Source: Sphingomonas taxi
GTDB taxonomy: Bacteria; Pseudomonadota; Alphaproteobacteria; Sphingomonadales; Sphingomonadaceae
Direction: 5' to 3'
NCBI RefSeq assembly: GCF_000764535.1
Contig: NZ_CP009571.1
Location: 2,041,001-2,105,000 of the forward strand
DNA: 64,000 bases
Shown here: in pieces, positions 56,304-64,000 of the stretch
Position numbering within the stretch: position 1 is the first letter of the stretch
Layout of the letters: the number at the start of each line of letters is the position of its first letter
Position numbers and translations under genes: made by a program
Notes under the pieces: generated by a model
What the model was told of the DNA's origin: nothing
Database searches by the model: none
Seen by the model: only the letters and a program-made list of their open reading frames with translations

Positions 56304-57185
56304 TTACCGACCCTTGCTCAGCCATTCCTCCAGCGTATCCGGCCGCTCGCCGCGCTCCGGCGCGCGCTCCGGTTCGGCGAACCCTTCGGTCAGCATCTGC
56401 GCAACGCGGCGGTCGCGCAGCGCCACCGAGCGCTCGCCGATCACCACCGCGATCAGCCGCCGGCCGCCGCGCTTGGCCGAGGCCGCCAGCGCGAATCCCG
56501 CTTCGGCGGTATAGCCGGTCTTGATCCCGTCGGCGCCGGGATAGGCGCCGAGCAGGTGATTGTGGTTCTGCACGCGCCGCCCCGCCCAGCTGAACGATCG
56601 CGTGCCGAAGGCGGCATAGCGGCCGGGATGGTCGCGCAGCAGCGCCATCGACAGCCGCGCGATGTCCTGCGCCGTCGTCAGATTGGCGCCGGGCAGCCCG
56701 GTCGCATTGGTGAACGACGTATCCTGCAGTCCCAGCGCCCGCGCCTTCTGGGTCATCATCCGCGCGAACCGGTCCTCGGTACCGCCGATCCGCTCGGCGA
56801 GCGCCACCGCGACATCGTTGGCGGAGATCACCGCGACCGCGCGGATCGCCTCCTCGACCGTCATCGACGCGCCCGGCCGCATGCCGACCTTTGACGGCTG
56901 CATCGCCGCGGCATAGCGCGAGAAGCGCACCGCATCGCCCGGCCGCAGCGTCCCCGCATCGAGCGCGTCGAAGGTCAGGAACAAGGTCATCATCTTGGTC
57001 AGCGACGCCGGCCGGCGGACGATGCCGGCATTCTCCGCGAACAGCACGGTGCCGTCGCGCGCATCGACGAGGATCGCCGACACCGGCCGCGTCACCGCCG
57101 CCGCCGGCACCGCCGCGGCGAGGCCACCCAATAAGACCAGGGCGCCGCACCAGCCATGGACCGTGCGGCGCGTCACCGTCGTCAT
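56304..57185 (-). CDS. D-alanyl-D-alanine carboxypeptidase
   Basis: A low-molecular-weight penicillin-binding protein of 293 residues with a Sec signal (to about 30, AAAVPAAA), SLTK (61-64), SAN (121-123) and KTG (222-224). It trims the terminal D-Ala from murein pentapeptides. The usual C-terminal DacA domain and amphipathic anchor are short or absent, so it may be soluble in the periplasm. It lies 10 bases after the lipoprotein gene in an L,D-transpeptidase operon. Confidence 0.93.
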   Translation of the reverse strand: MTTVTRRTVHGWCGALVLLGGLAAAVPAAAVTRPVSAILVDARDGTVLFAENAGIVRRPASLTKMMTLFLTFDALDAGTLRPGDAVRFSRYAAAMQPSKVGMRPGASMTVEEAIRAVAVISANDVAVALAERIGGTEDRFARMMTQKARALGLQDTSFTNATGLPGANLTTAQDIARLSMALLRDHPGRYAAFGTRSFSWAGRRVQNHNHLLGAYPGADGIKTGYTAEAGFALAASAKRGGRRLIAVVIGERSVALRDRRVAQMLTEGFAEPERAPERGERPDTLEEWLSKGR

Positions 57186-57195
57186 GCCGCGTCCC

Positions 57196-57555
57196 TTATT
57201 GCGGAGCCTGGTCGTTCGGGACTGCGGTCTCGTCGCGGGCCGGCACCTCGTCGCGCGTCACCCGCGCGGTCATGCCGGTCGCATCGGCGTCGTCGAGCAC
57301 CTGCGCGTCGGGCTTGATCGGCGCCTCGGGCGGCGGCTCGATCGCCGCGGCGGCATTGGCGTCCGGCGTCGGCTCTGGGATCGCGCTCGGCGTCTCGACC
57401 GGCGCGATATCGTCGGTCGCATTGGTCATCGGCTGATCGAGCCCGAGCGCATTGTCGTCCATCGGCCCCTCGGGCTCGGAGCGCGAGCAGGCGCTCACCG
57501 CCAGCAGCCCGGCGGCCAGCACCGCCACCGTCATCGTCCTGGTGCGAAAGCTCAT
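57196..57555 (-). CDS. small Pro/Asp-rich lipoprotein
   Basis: The 119-residue product has a lipoprotein signal ending VSAC (Cys23) and a disordered acidic mature part rich in Pro, Ala, Asp and Glu (IEPPPEAPIKPDAQ). No family recognised. It lies between an L,D-transpeptidase and a D,D-carboxypeptidase gene and is likely part of the same murein-modification unit. The ATG at 57555 has GAGG 6 bases before it; an upstream ATG at 57570 overlaps the transpeptidase stop (ATGA) and is a possible alternative. Confidence 0.75.
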   Translation of the reverse strand: MSFRTRTMTVAVLAAGLLAVSACSRSEPEGPMDDNALGLDQPMTNATDDIAPVETPSAIPEPTPDANAAAAIEPPPEAPIKPDAQVLDDADATGMTARVTRDEVPARDETAVPNDQAPQ

Positions 57556-57566
57556 CGTTTTCCTCG

Positions 57567-59036
57567 TCATCGTGCCACAAGTGCCTGACGCGCCGAGCGC
57601 GCCTCGATCTTCGCCGCCAGCGTCCCGTCCCAGCCATAGGGATCGTCGCGGAAGTTCATCTGGCCACTGCCGCTGGCGAATGCGGTCCAGTAGAGCAGAT
57701 AGACCGATACGGGCTTGGTCAGCCGCGCGCGGACCGTATCGCCCTTCGCCACCGCCGCGTCGATCGCCTCGGGCGTCCACGCCGGATCGCCCTTCAGCAG
57801 CAGTTGCGCGAGGTCGGCGGGCTTCTCCAGCCGCACGCAGCCGTGGCTGGCGAGCCGGCTGAAGCTGGCGAACTTGGCGCGCGACGGCGTGTCGTGGAGA
57901 TAGACCGAAAAGGCGTTGTCGAAGTCGAACTTGAACCGCCCCAGCGCGCTCTGGTCACCGGCCACCTGTTGCAGGCGGGTGCCGTCGATCACGCGGAAGC
58001 CGTTGCGCTTGAAATAACCCGGATCGCGCTTCTGCTTGGGCCACAATTCCTTGGTGGCGATCGAGGTCGGCACGTTCCACGGCGGGTTGATGACGATGCT
58101 GTGGATCGTCGAGGACAGCATCGGCGTCTCGTCGCCCGGCCGGCCGGTGACCGCGCGCATCGACATCACCGGCGCGTCGCCGTCGAATACTGTCAGCACC
58201 GCAGCGGCGATATTCACCTGGATGCGATCCTTGGGCAGGTCCTGCGGCAGCCAGCGCCAGCGCTCCATATTGGCCATGATCTGCCGCACCCGCGCCGCGG
58301 TCGGCACGTTCAGCGCGGCGAGCGTCTGCGTCGAGACGGTGCCGGTCGGGTTGAGGCCGTAGCGGCGCTGCGCCCGGCGCACCGCCTCGACCAGTTCGGC
58401 ATCGAACGTCGATCCGCTGGTCGCGACGTCCTTGTCTTCGACCGCGAGCCGCTGGCGCAGCGCGACGACGCGCGCACCGGTGGCGCCGAAGCCGAGATCG
58501 GGGCCGCCCGCCAGCGTCGGCCAGCCGCCCGCCGCGGCAATGCCGCGATAACGGTCGAGGCCGAGCTTCAGCCCGTCATAGCCGGCGTAAGGCGGTGGCA
58601 GCGCCGCGAACCAGGCGGCGATCCGGTCGCGCTTCACCGCATCGGCGAAGCCGGGCAGCGGATCGAACACCGGCGGGCGCAGCCCCCAGTCGCGCTGGAA
58701 ATCCGTTTCGGCGAGCCGCCCGGCATGGACCGCACGGGCATGATCCAGCGCCTCGCGGACCAGCGCATCGCGCGCCTCGGCGGTTGCCGTCGGCGGCGGC
58801 ACCAGCGCCAGCCCCTGCGCCATCGTATCCTTGCCGAGCAGCTTGGCGAGCTGCGTCGCCTGCGCCTCGGTCAGTTGCGGCAGCGGCACCGTCGGCATCA
58901 CCACCGGCGGCACGACCTGGACCGCCGGCACCGGCACGGGCACCACCGGCGCCGGCGGCGTCACCTGTGCGGAAACCGGCACCACCGGCAGGAGCATCGC
59001 GGCCATCATCACCGCCGCAGTCGTTCGTCTCATCAT
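57567..59036 (-). CDS. YcbB-type L,D-transpeptidase
   Basis: The 489-residue exported enzyme has a Sec signal (RRTTAAVMMAAMLLPVVPVSAQ), a Pro/Val-rich linker, a helical scaffold, a peptidoglycan-binding domain (FGATGARVVALRQRL) and the YkuD catalytic domain with SHGCVRLE (397-404, Cys400). It makes 3-3 cross-links or attaches proteins to murein. Start is the second ATG pair (MMRRTT) because it begins the signal. It heads the unit with the lipoprotein and carboxypeptidase genes. Confidence 0.93.
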   Translation of the reverse strand: MMRRTTAAVMMAAMLLPVVPVSAQVTPPAPVVPVPVPAVQVVPPVVMPTVPLPQLTEAQATQLAKLLGKDTMAQGLALVPPPTATAEARDALVREALDHARAVHAGRLAETDFQRDWGLRPPVFDPLPGFADAVKRDRIAAWFAALPPPYAGYDGLKLGLDRYRGIAAAGGWPTLAGGPDLGFGATGARVVALRQRLAVEDKDVATSGSTFDAELVEAVRRAQRRYGLNPTGTVSTQTLAALNVPTAARVRQIMANMERWRWLPQDLPKDRIQVNIAAAVLTVFDGDAPVMSMRAVTGRPGDETPMLSSTIHSIVINPPWNVPTSIATKELWPKQKRDPGYFKRNGFRVIDGTRLQQVAGDQSALGRFKFDFDNAFSVYLHDTPSRAKFASFSRLASHGCVRLEKPADLAQLLLKGDPAWTPEAIDAAVAKGDTVRARLTKPVSVYLLYWTAFASGSGQMNFRDDPYGWDGTLAAKIEARSARQALVAR

Positions 59037-59203
59037 ATTCCCCCGGGCAAACGCCCTCGTGGAGTCCGTGGCACCGTGCACCTCGCTCTAGGCTGAACGG
59101 GATGGCGCTGACTACGGCAACCGCCTGATTATTTACGATATGGTTGTCGGGATCGTAACCGTCCGCGTCGACGCAGCGCGCCAGCGCCGAGCCCACAAAA
59201 CCC

Positions 59204-59309
59204 GTCACCCCGGACTTGTTCCGGGGTCCACCCGTCCGCCAGAGCAGCGTTCGAGCCTCAAGCCGTTCTCCTCGCCGCACGGTGGACCCCGGAACAAGTC
59301 CGGGGTGAC
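59204..59309. repeat. intergenic inverted repeat, family A
   Basis: GTCACCCCGGACTTGTTCC at about 59204 is inverted as GGAACAAGTCCGGGGTGAC ending at 59309. It occupies the middle of the 301-base gap between the transpeptidase and dnaB genes; nothing else is seen there. Confidence 0.93.
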
Positions 59310-59337
59310 GGGGAGAATGGGGCCAGTATACGCCCGA

Positions 59338-60831
59338 TCAATAGCCCGCGTAGTCGCTGAACTTGGTGATCGTCGGGTCGAATTTCAGCACCACCTTGCC
59401 GGTCGAGCCGTGACGCTGCTTGGCGACGATCAGCTCGGCGAGGCCATAGACGCGCTCCATGTCGCTCGCCCATTTGGCGTGATCCTCGAACACCTTGGCC
59501 TCGTCTCCCTCCATCGGTCGCTTCGGCTCGCGCTGCCCCGTGTAATAATCCTCGCGGAACACGAACCAGACCATGTCGGCGTCCTGCTCGATCGACCCCG
59601 ATTCGCGAAGATCGGAGAGCATCGGCCGCTTGTCCTCGCGGCTTTCGACCGCACGGCTGAGCTGCGACAGCGCCAGCACCGGCACGTTCATGTCCTTGGC
59701 CAGCGTCTTCAACCCGCGCGAGATCTCGGAGATCTCCTGCACGCGATTCTCCTTGCCGCCCTTGCCGCCGCTGGTCAGCAGCTGGAGATAGTCGACCACG
59801 ACGAGGCCGATCTCGTTGTTGTGACGCCGCTGGAGACGCCGCACGCGCGTGTGCAGCGCGCTGATGCTGAGGCCGCCGGTATCGTCGATGAACAGCGGCA
59901 GCGTCTCCAGCTCCGCCGCGGCGGCGGCGAGCTGGCCGAATTCGGCCTTGCTGATCTTGCCCATGCGCAGCGATTCGGAGCTGATCCCCGATTGCTCGGC
60001 GAGGATACGCGTTGCGAGCTGGTCGGCGCTCATTTCGAGGCTGAAGAAGACGACCTTGGCGCCGACCGATTCGCTCGGCGGGATGCCGTCGGCCATGTCG
60101 CGCATCCAGCGCCGCGCCGCGTTGAACGCGATATTGGTGGCGAGCGAGGTCTTGCCCATGCCCGGACGGCCGGCGAGGATCATCAAGTCGGAATGGTGCA
60201 TGCCGCCGATCTTCGCGTTGACGCTGTCGAGCCCGGTGGTGACGCCCGACAGGTGACCGCCCGAATTGAGCGCGCGCTCGGCCATCTTGACCGCCATCGT
60301 CGTCGCCTGCGCGAAGGTCTTGGTGGCATTCTCCGCGCCGCCGTCGCCGGCGACCTTGTACAGCTCCTCTTCGGCCAATTCGATCTGCGCGCGCGGATTG
60401 ACCTCTTCGGACGTATCCATCGCCCGCTCGACGAGCGTGCGGCCGACGCTGACCAAAGCGCGCAGCATGGCGAGATCGTAGATCTGCGTCGCGAACTGGC
60501 GCGCGCCGATCAGGCCGGCGCCCGAGCCGGTCAGGCTGGCGAGATAGGACGGCCCGCCCAGCTCGCGCATCCCCTCGTCCGCCTCGAACATCGGCCGCAG
60601 CGTCACCGGCGTCGCGAGCATGTCGTTGACGCGCAGCGTCTTGATCGCCGCGAAGATGCGGCCGTGGACGGGTTCGTAGAAATGCGCCGGTTCGAGCCGG
60701 TCGAGCAGGTCGTCGGCGAGCCGGTTGTCGATCATCATCGCGCCGAGCATCGCGGCTTCGGCTTCGACGTTGCGGGGCAGCTGGAGCGGTTCGGCGGGAG
60801 TCGCCGGAATCGGGAATGCGAGTGTGGCCAT
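59338..60831 (-). CDS. dnaB: replicative DNA helicase DnaB
   Basis: The hexameric replication-fork helicase, 497 residues. It has the N-terminal DnaB domain (PRNVEAEAAMLGAMM, ending YLASLTGSGA) and the RecA-like ATPase with Walker A GRPGMGKTS (221-229), KVVFFSLEMSADQLATR, the Walker B-type VVVDYLQLL and the arginine-finger region. No intein or insert is visible. It is divergent from the UPF0262 gene; start at MATLAFP, with an ATG 12 bases upstream possible. Confidence 0.97.
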   Translation of the reverse strand: MATLAFPIPATPAEPLQLPRNVEAEAAMLGAMMIDNRLADDLLDRLEPAHFYEPVHGRIFAAIKTLRVNDMLATPVTLRPMFEADEGMRELGGPSYLASLTGSGAGLIGARQFATQIYDLAMLRALVSVGRTLVERAMDTSEEVNPRAQIELAEEELYKVAGDGGAENATKTFAQATTMAVKMAERALNSGGHLSGVTTGLDSVNAKIGGMHHSDLMILAGRPGMGKTSLATNIAFNAARRWMRDMADGIPPSESVGAKVVFFSLEMSADQLATRILAEQSGISSESLRMGKISKAEFGQLAAAAAELETLPLFIDDTGGLSISALHTRVRRLQRRHNNEIGLVVVDYLQLLTSGGKGGKENRVQEISEISRGLKTLAKDMNVPVLALSQLSRAVESREDKRPMLSDLRESGSIEQDADMVWFVFREDYYTGQREPKRPMEGDEAKVFEDHAKWASDMERVYGLAELIVAKQRHGSTGKVVLKFDPTITKFSDYAGY

Positions 60832-60911
60832 GACGCCGATCATACCCCCGCGCGGCCCCGACGGACAAACTCGTAATTGTCGTAATCGGCATCGCCCACT
60901 ATCGGACGACG

Positions 60912-61394
60912 ATGGCCGACCCGCGGATCATCGACGTGACGCTCGACGAGCACAGCATCGGCTGGCGCTCGGCCGACGTCGAGCAAGAGCGGCGGATCGC
61001 GATCTTCGACCTGCTGGAGGGCAATCATTTCGCGCCCCAGCGCGTCCATGCGGACGGCTATGCCGGCCCCTATCGCATCACGCTCGAATCGGCAGAGGGG
61101 CGGCTCGGCATCCACATCCACCGCGAGGATCGCAGCCATCTCGAGACGCTGGTGCTGGCGCTCGGCCGCTTCCGCCGGTCGATCAAGGACTATTTCGCGA
61201 TTTGCGATAGCTATTACCAGGCGATACGGGCCTCCACCCCGCAACAGATCGAGACCGTCGATATGGCCCGCCGCGCCGTCCACAACGAAGCCGCCGAAAC
61301 TTTGCGCGAGCGGCTCGCCGGCAAGATCGACGTCGATTTCGACACCGCCCGCCGCCTGTTCACGCTGATCTGCGTGCTGCACCTGCGCGGCTGA
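60912..61394 (+). CDS. UPF0262 family protein
   Basis: The 160-residue protein matches the alphaproteobacteria-specific UPF0262 family: RIIDVTLDEHSIGWRSADVEQERRIAIFDL, NHFAP, AEGRLGIHI, and LRRFRRSIKDYFAICDSYYQAI. Function unknown. It is first in a three-gene overlapping run with the GH25-like and cytidine deaminase genes: its TGA overlaps the next ATG by one base (TGATG). Confidence 0.92.
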   Translation: MADPRIIDVTLDEHSIGWRSADVEQERRIAIFDLLEGNHFAPQRVHADGYAGPYRITLESAEGRLGIHIHREDRSHLETLVLALGRFRRSIKDYFAICDSYYQAIRASTPQQIETVDMARRAVHNEAAETLRERLAGKIDVDFDTARRLFTLICVLHLRG

Positions 61395-62071
61395 TGGCAT
61401 CCTTCCTTCTCAAGGCAGCCGGCGTCCTCGTCGCGGCCGGGGCGATCGGCATCGGCGGCTGGAGCTTCGCGACCGGCTGGCATCCGGCCGCCAGCCAATA
61501 TCCGCTGCAGGGCCTCGACCTGCCCGAGAATCCCGGCGCGATCGAATGGGGCACTGTGCGCGCGCGCGGCGCCGACTTCGCCTATCTGGTCGCCACCTCC
61601 GGCAAGGACCGCCGCGATCCGGGGTTCGAGGCGAACTGGTCCGCGGTGCCCGAGGCGGGGCTGCGCCGCGGTGCGGTCCACCTCTATTCGCTGTGCCAGC
61701 CGGGCGCCGACCAGGCGAATGCGTTCAACGCCTTTGTGCCGCGCACCGCCGACGCCTTGCCCGCCGCGGTCGACGTCGACTATCGCGCCGATTGTACCGC
61801 CCGGCCCGAACGCGCCGACCTCGTCCGCGAGCTGCGCACCTTCATCACGATGGTCGAGACGCACACCCGCAAGCCGGTGCTGCTGCGCCTCAGCAAGCCC
61901 GTCGAGTCGGACTATACGATTTCGGCGGCGATCGAGCGCCCGGTCTGGGCGACCGCCAATCTCTTCCCCCCCGCTTATGCCGCGCGTGCGTGGCGGATGT
62001 GGCGCGCGAGCGACATCCGCCGCATCGACGGCATCGAAGGCCCCGTGAACTGGGACGTCGTCGCACCATGA
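61394..62071 (+). CDS. GH25-like lysozyme family protein
   Basis: The 225-residue protein has an N-terminal anchor or signal (VLVAAGAIGIGGWSFATG) and a glycoside hydrolase family 25-like domain: QGLDLPENPGAIEW with the conserved Asp42, then GADFAYLVATSG. In GH25 enzymes the catalytic DxE motif ends a beta strand; here the matching place reads AVDVDY (Asp127, Asp129), with Asp where Glu is normally the acid. Activity may be lost or altered. It is coupled to cytidine deaminase by ATGA. Confidence 0.8.
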   Translation: MASFLLKAAGVLVAAGAIGIGGWSFATGWHPAASQYPLQGLDLPENPGAIEWGTVRARGADFAYLVATSGKDRRDPGFEANWSAVPEAGLRRGAVHLYSLCQPGADQANAFNAFVPRTADALPAAVDVDYRADCTARPERADLVRELRTFITMVETHTRKPVLLRLSKPVESDYTISAAIERPVWATANLFPPAYAARAWRMWRASDIRRIDGIEGPVNWDVVAP

Positions 62072-62529
62072 CCCAAGACCCCATCGAAACCCCTGCCCGC
62101 CTCATCGCCGCCGCGCGCGAGGCGGCGCGTCACGCTCACGCGCCCTATTCGCGCTTCGCGGTCGGCGCGGCGCTCCTGATGACCGACGGCAGCCTGATTA
62201 CCGGCGCCAATGTCGAGAATGCCAGCTACGGCCTGTCGCTCTGCGCCGAGACGGTGGCGATCGCCACCGCCAGCGCCGCCGGCCGGCTGCGCGAGGTCGT
62301 CGCGGTCGGGGTGATCGGCGGCGCGATGGATGCGGACGGCCGCGCCACCGGCACCGCCCCGGTTAGTCCGTGCGGGCGGTGCCGCCAGGTGCTCAACGAG
62401 GCGGCGCAACTCGGCGGCCGCGATCTCGCGGTCCATTGCGGCGGGGCCGAAGGCGACGCGATCGCCAGCTACCGATTGTCGGAGTTGCTCCCGCACGCCT
62501 TCGGCCCGGCGGATCTTGGGATCGGCTAA
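62068..62529 (+). CDS. cdd: cytidine deaminase
   Basis: The 153-residue protein deaminates cytidine and deoxycytidine in pyrimidine salvage. It has the catalytic CAE (Cys59, Glu61) and PCGRC (Cys102, Cys105) zinc motifs, a three-Cys site typical of the tetrameric form, and GANVENASYG. Its ATG overlaps the stop of the GH25-like gene. Confidence 0.95.
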   Translation: MTQDPIETPARLIAAAREAARHAHAPYSRFAVGAALLMTDGSLITGANVENASYGLSLCAETVAIATASAAGRLREVVAVGVIGGAMDADGRATGTAPVSPCGRCRQVLNEAAQLGGRDLAVHCGGAEGDAIASYRLSELLPHAFGPADLGIG

Positions 62530-62634
62530 GGCTCGACGAAGGCTGGGTTTCGTTGGGGGGAGGTTACGTGACGACGTACAACCACCTTCCCGACACGACC
62601 CTGACTTCGTGCAACGTCCGCAAAAAGACTATTA

Positions 62635-62723
62635 GTGCTCCCGCGCAGGCGGGAGCCCAGGAGTCACGCGCAAACATTCGGTGTCTTGCCTGACCCTGGG
62701 TTCCCGCCTTCGCGGGAACACTG
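62635..62723. repeat. intergenic repeat, divergent family B
   Basis: Two hairpins, GCTCCCGCGCAGGCGGGAGC (62637-62656) and TTCCCGCCTTCGCGGGAA (62701-62718), flank CCCAGG and CCCTGGG in inverted order. Same plan as the family B copies at 13.9, 31.1 and 40.4 kb but different hairpin bases. It lies in the 278-base gap between cdd and the last gene. Confidence 0.8.
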
Positions 62724-62807
62724 GAGGGGGGACGCCCTTCGCCGGGGTAAATCGGGAGGCTCACGAAGGCCCAAGTATCCCGTCCGGTCAGCCGGCAGCC
62801 CGCACCA

Positions 62808-63875
62808 TCACCGGCAGTTGCATTTCGGCGCCGGCCGCCACACCCGCCGCGTCTTGGTCCGCACCGCCGGATGCCGCGTATAGGTCACCGCATCCTCATA
62901 GGTCTCGGTGGTCGTCGTCGTCACCACCGGTGCGCTCTGCACCACGACGGTGGTCGAGGATGCGCCCGGATAATAATAGCCGCCGCGATAATAGCCGCCG
63001 CTGCCGCTCGACGTCGTCACCGTCGTCGTCCCGTCGGCCGAACGCCAGGCCTCTCCGCCCGGCGCGTAACCGACCGGCGGGGGCGGTGGCGCGCGATCCG
63101 GCGCGACCGGCACGTCATAGTCACGGCGATAGGCCGGCGGCGGCGGCTCGCGCCGATCCTCGGCACGATCGATCGCATAGCCCGCGGCGGCGCCCACGCC
63201 GGCACCGATCACCGTCCCGCCGAGGCGGTTGCCGCGGCCGGCGATCACATTGCCCGCGACCCCGCCAGCGGCCGCGCCGACCACGGCGCCACCCAGACCA
63301 TCGTCGCGCCGCGCATAGCTGCGCGGCTCGTAGCTCCGGTCGTCATAGCCGCGATCGTCGTAGCCGCGATCGTCCGTCGCATAGCCGTCGCCGCCATAAC
63401 CGTCCCAATCGATGCCATCACGCGTGTCGAACACCGATCCGCGCGCGTCGATCAGCACCGCATCGTCGTAATAGCGCACCCAATTGTAACCCGGCATCGG
63501 CCGGCTCAGGCCATAGCCCTGCCAGTCGGTGACGTAGAAGCGCGGGGCGACCCAGTAGCGCGGCAAGGCATAGCCGCGGTACGGCCGGCGATAGGCGCTC
63601 CAGCCGCCGGGCGCGTTGGCGCCGCCCCACCAGCGACCACCGACCTTGCTGCCCCAGCGCGATTGACCCGCGGGGGCGGCGACCGGCCGACGGTAGCCGC
63701 CGCGCGGCGCCTGCCAGGACTGGATCGTCTTCGGCGGCGCCACGCCCACGGCCGGCGCGGGATAGCCGGCCCCCGCGCGCGGGCCATCGGGACCATGTGC
63801 GATCACCCGCTGCGCATCCGCACCGCCGGCGGCACCCAGCACCAGGCCGGCCGTCGCAATCCACCACGTCCGCAT
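62808..63875 (-). CDS. exported RcnB-like and glycine-zipper protein
   Basis: The 355-residue protein has a Sec signal (to about 21, GGADAQ), a Gly/Pro/Arg-rich part, an RcnB-like segment (about 105-143, YWVAPRFYVTDWQGYGL then MPGYNWVRYYDDAVLID), tandem GYDDRGYDDRSYEPRSY units (about 171-187), a glycine zipper (about 194-236) that could insert in the outer membrane, a Pro-rich stretch and a Thr/Val/Ser-rich tail ending PAPKCNCR. RcnB proteins are periplasmic and tied to nickel/cobalt handling in enterobacteria; that role is not implied here. Confidence 0.82.
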   Translation of the reverse strand: MRTWWIATAGLVLGAAGGADAQRVIAHGPDGPRAGAGYPAPAVGVAPPKTIQSWQAPRGGYRRPVAAPAGQSRWGSKVGGRWWGGANAPGGWSAYRRPYRGYALPRYWVAPRFYVTDWQGYGLSRPMPGYNWVRYYDDAVLIDARGSVFDTRDGIDWDGYGGDGYATDDRGYDDRGYDDRSYEPRSYARRDDGLGGAVVGAAAGGVAGNVIAGRGNRLGGTVIGAGVGAAAGYAIDRAEDRREPPPPAYRRDYDVPVAPDRAPPPPPVGYAPGGEAWRSADGTTTVTTSSGSGGYYRGGYYYPGASSTTVVVQSAPVVTTTTTETYEDAVTYTRHPAVRTKTRRVWRPAPKCNCR

Positions 63876-64000
63876 CGTCTTCTCCCTGTTGCCCGTACGC
63901 CGCCCCCGACGCCGACGGTTAACGTCACATTAGCAATCAGCCTATCATTTCACCCCCGGAGTCGCCAGACCGCCGGCAGTCCCGTTTCGGATCAAAGGGT

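Noticed and set aside
7865..59309. Scattered family A repeats as a possible CRISPR array
   Set aside because: Copies are palindromic pairs tens of kilobases apart without regular spacers or cas genes.
1..64000. Search for tRNA, rRNA, prophage or defence genes
   Set aside because: No tRNA-like cloverleaf ends, integrase, restriction, abortive infection or phage structural gene was recognised; the window reads as stable core chromosome.

Overview
The window is chromosomal DNA from a high-GC alphaproteobacterium, most probably Sphingomonas or a close relative in the Sphingomonadaceae. Four things point there: a PhyR/NepR/EcfG general stress response locus, a division and cell-wall (dcw) cluster with UDP-MurNAc-tripeptide synthesis of the meso-diaminopimelate type, alphaproteobacterial markers (UPF0262, DUF2155, an NDUFA12-like complex I subunit), and many short GC-rich inverted repeats between genes. 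I see no rRNA or tRNA gene, CRISPR array, prophage, plasmid gene or intact transposase.

Layout. 1-3.9 kb: general stress response. phyR, a 45-residue membrane peptide and ecfG (cut by the window edge) read leftward; nepR and a PhyP-like sensor with a degenerate ATPase domain read rightward from an EcfG-type promoter; a tiny entericidin-type lipoprotein follows. 4-10.4 kb (all leftward): argS, a SPOR protein, nagZ, scpA, scpB, tatA, tatB, tatC. 10.6-13.3 kb: a DUF1800/DUF1501 pair in which only the DUF1501 protein has a Tat-type signal. 14-17.3 kb: a TPR/SPOR exported protein and a dGTPase-like HD hydrolase. 17.6-36.5 kb: the complete dcw cluster read leftward as mraZ, rsmH, ftsL, ftsI, murE, murF, mraY, murD, ftsW, murG, murC, a 66-residue unknown, murB, ddl, ftsQ, ftsA, ftsZ. 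Most of its genes overlap by 1-4 bases with ATGA, GTGA or TTGA junctions. The tight packing is broken between murF and murE by a nested pair of intergenic repeats. Upstream of mraZ are four G-runs at exact 10-base spacing, the expected form of an MraZ operator.

36.8-44.2 kb: mixed housekeeping genes (cysteine synthase, lysozyme-inhibitor-like lipoprotein, orphan ParA-type ATPase, GST, aat, DUF2155, NDUFA12-like protein, DUF192, a double cold-shock-domain protein, recX). The 3' ends of aat and the DUF2155 gene overlap antisense by 190 bases. 44.2-48.7 kb: a fatty acyl-AMP ligase and a GGDEF-EAL protein. 48.9-54.1 kb (leftward): pyruvate dehydrogenase E2, a 71-residue membrane protein, a thioesterase, lpd, a polytopic membrane protein and a DUF3140 protein. 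54.2-56 kb: a Usp-like protein and an M28 peptidase. 56.3-60.8 kb (leftward): dnaB, and separately an L,D-transpeptidase, a lipoprotein and a D,D-carboxypeptidase. 60.9-62.5 kb: an overlapping trio of UPF0262, GH25-like lysozyme and cytidine deaminase. The right end holds an RcnB-like/glycine-zipper surface protein.

The dominant theme is peptidoglycan: synthesis (dcw), septum recognition (two SPOR proteins), trimming and cross-linking (D,D-carboxypeptidase, L,D-transpeptidase, GH25-like), recycling (nagZ) and inhibition of lysozyme (MliC-like). There is no obvious defence island or secondary-metabolite cluster. The best candidates for undescribed biology are the small proteins embedded in conserved operons, the DUF1800/DUF1501 pair, the stress-locus 45-residue membrane peptide, and the repeat-within-repeat elements.
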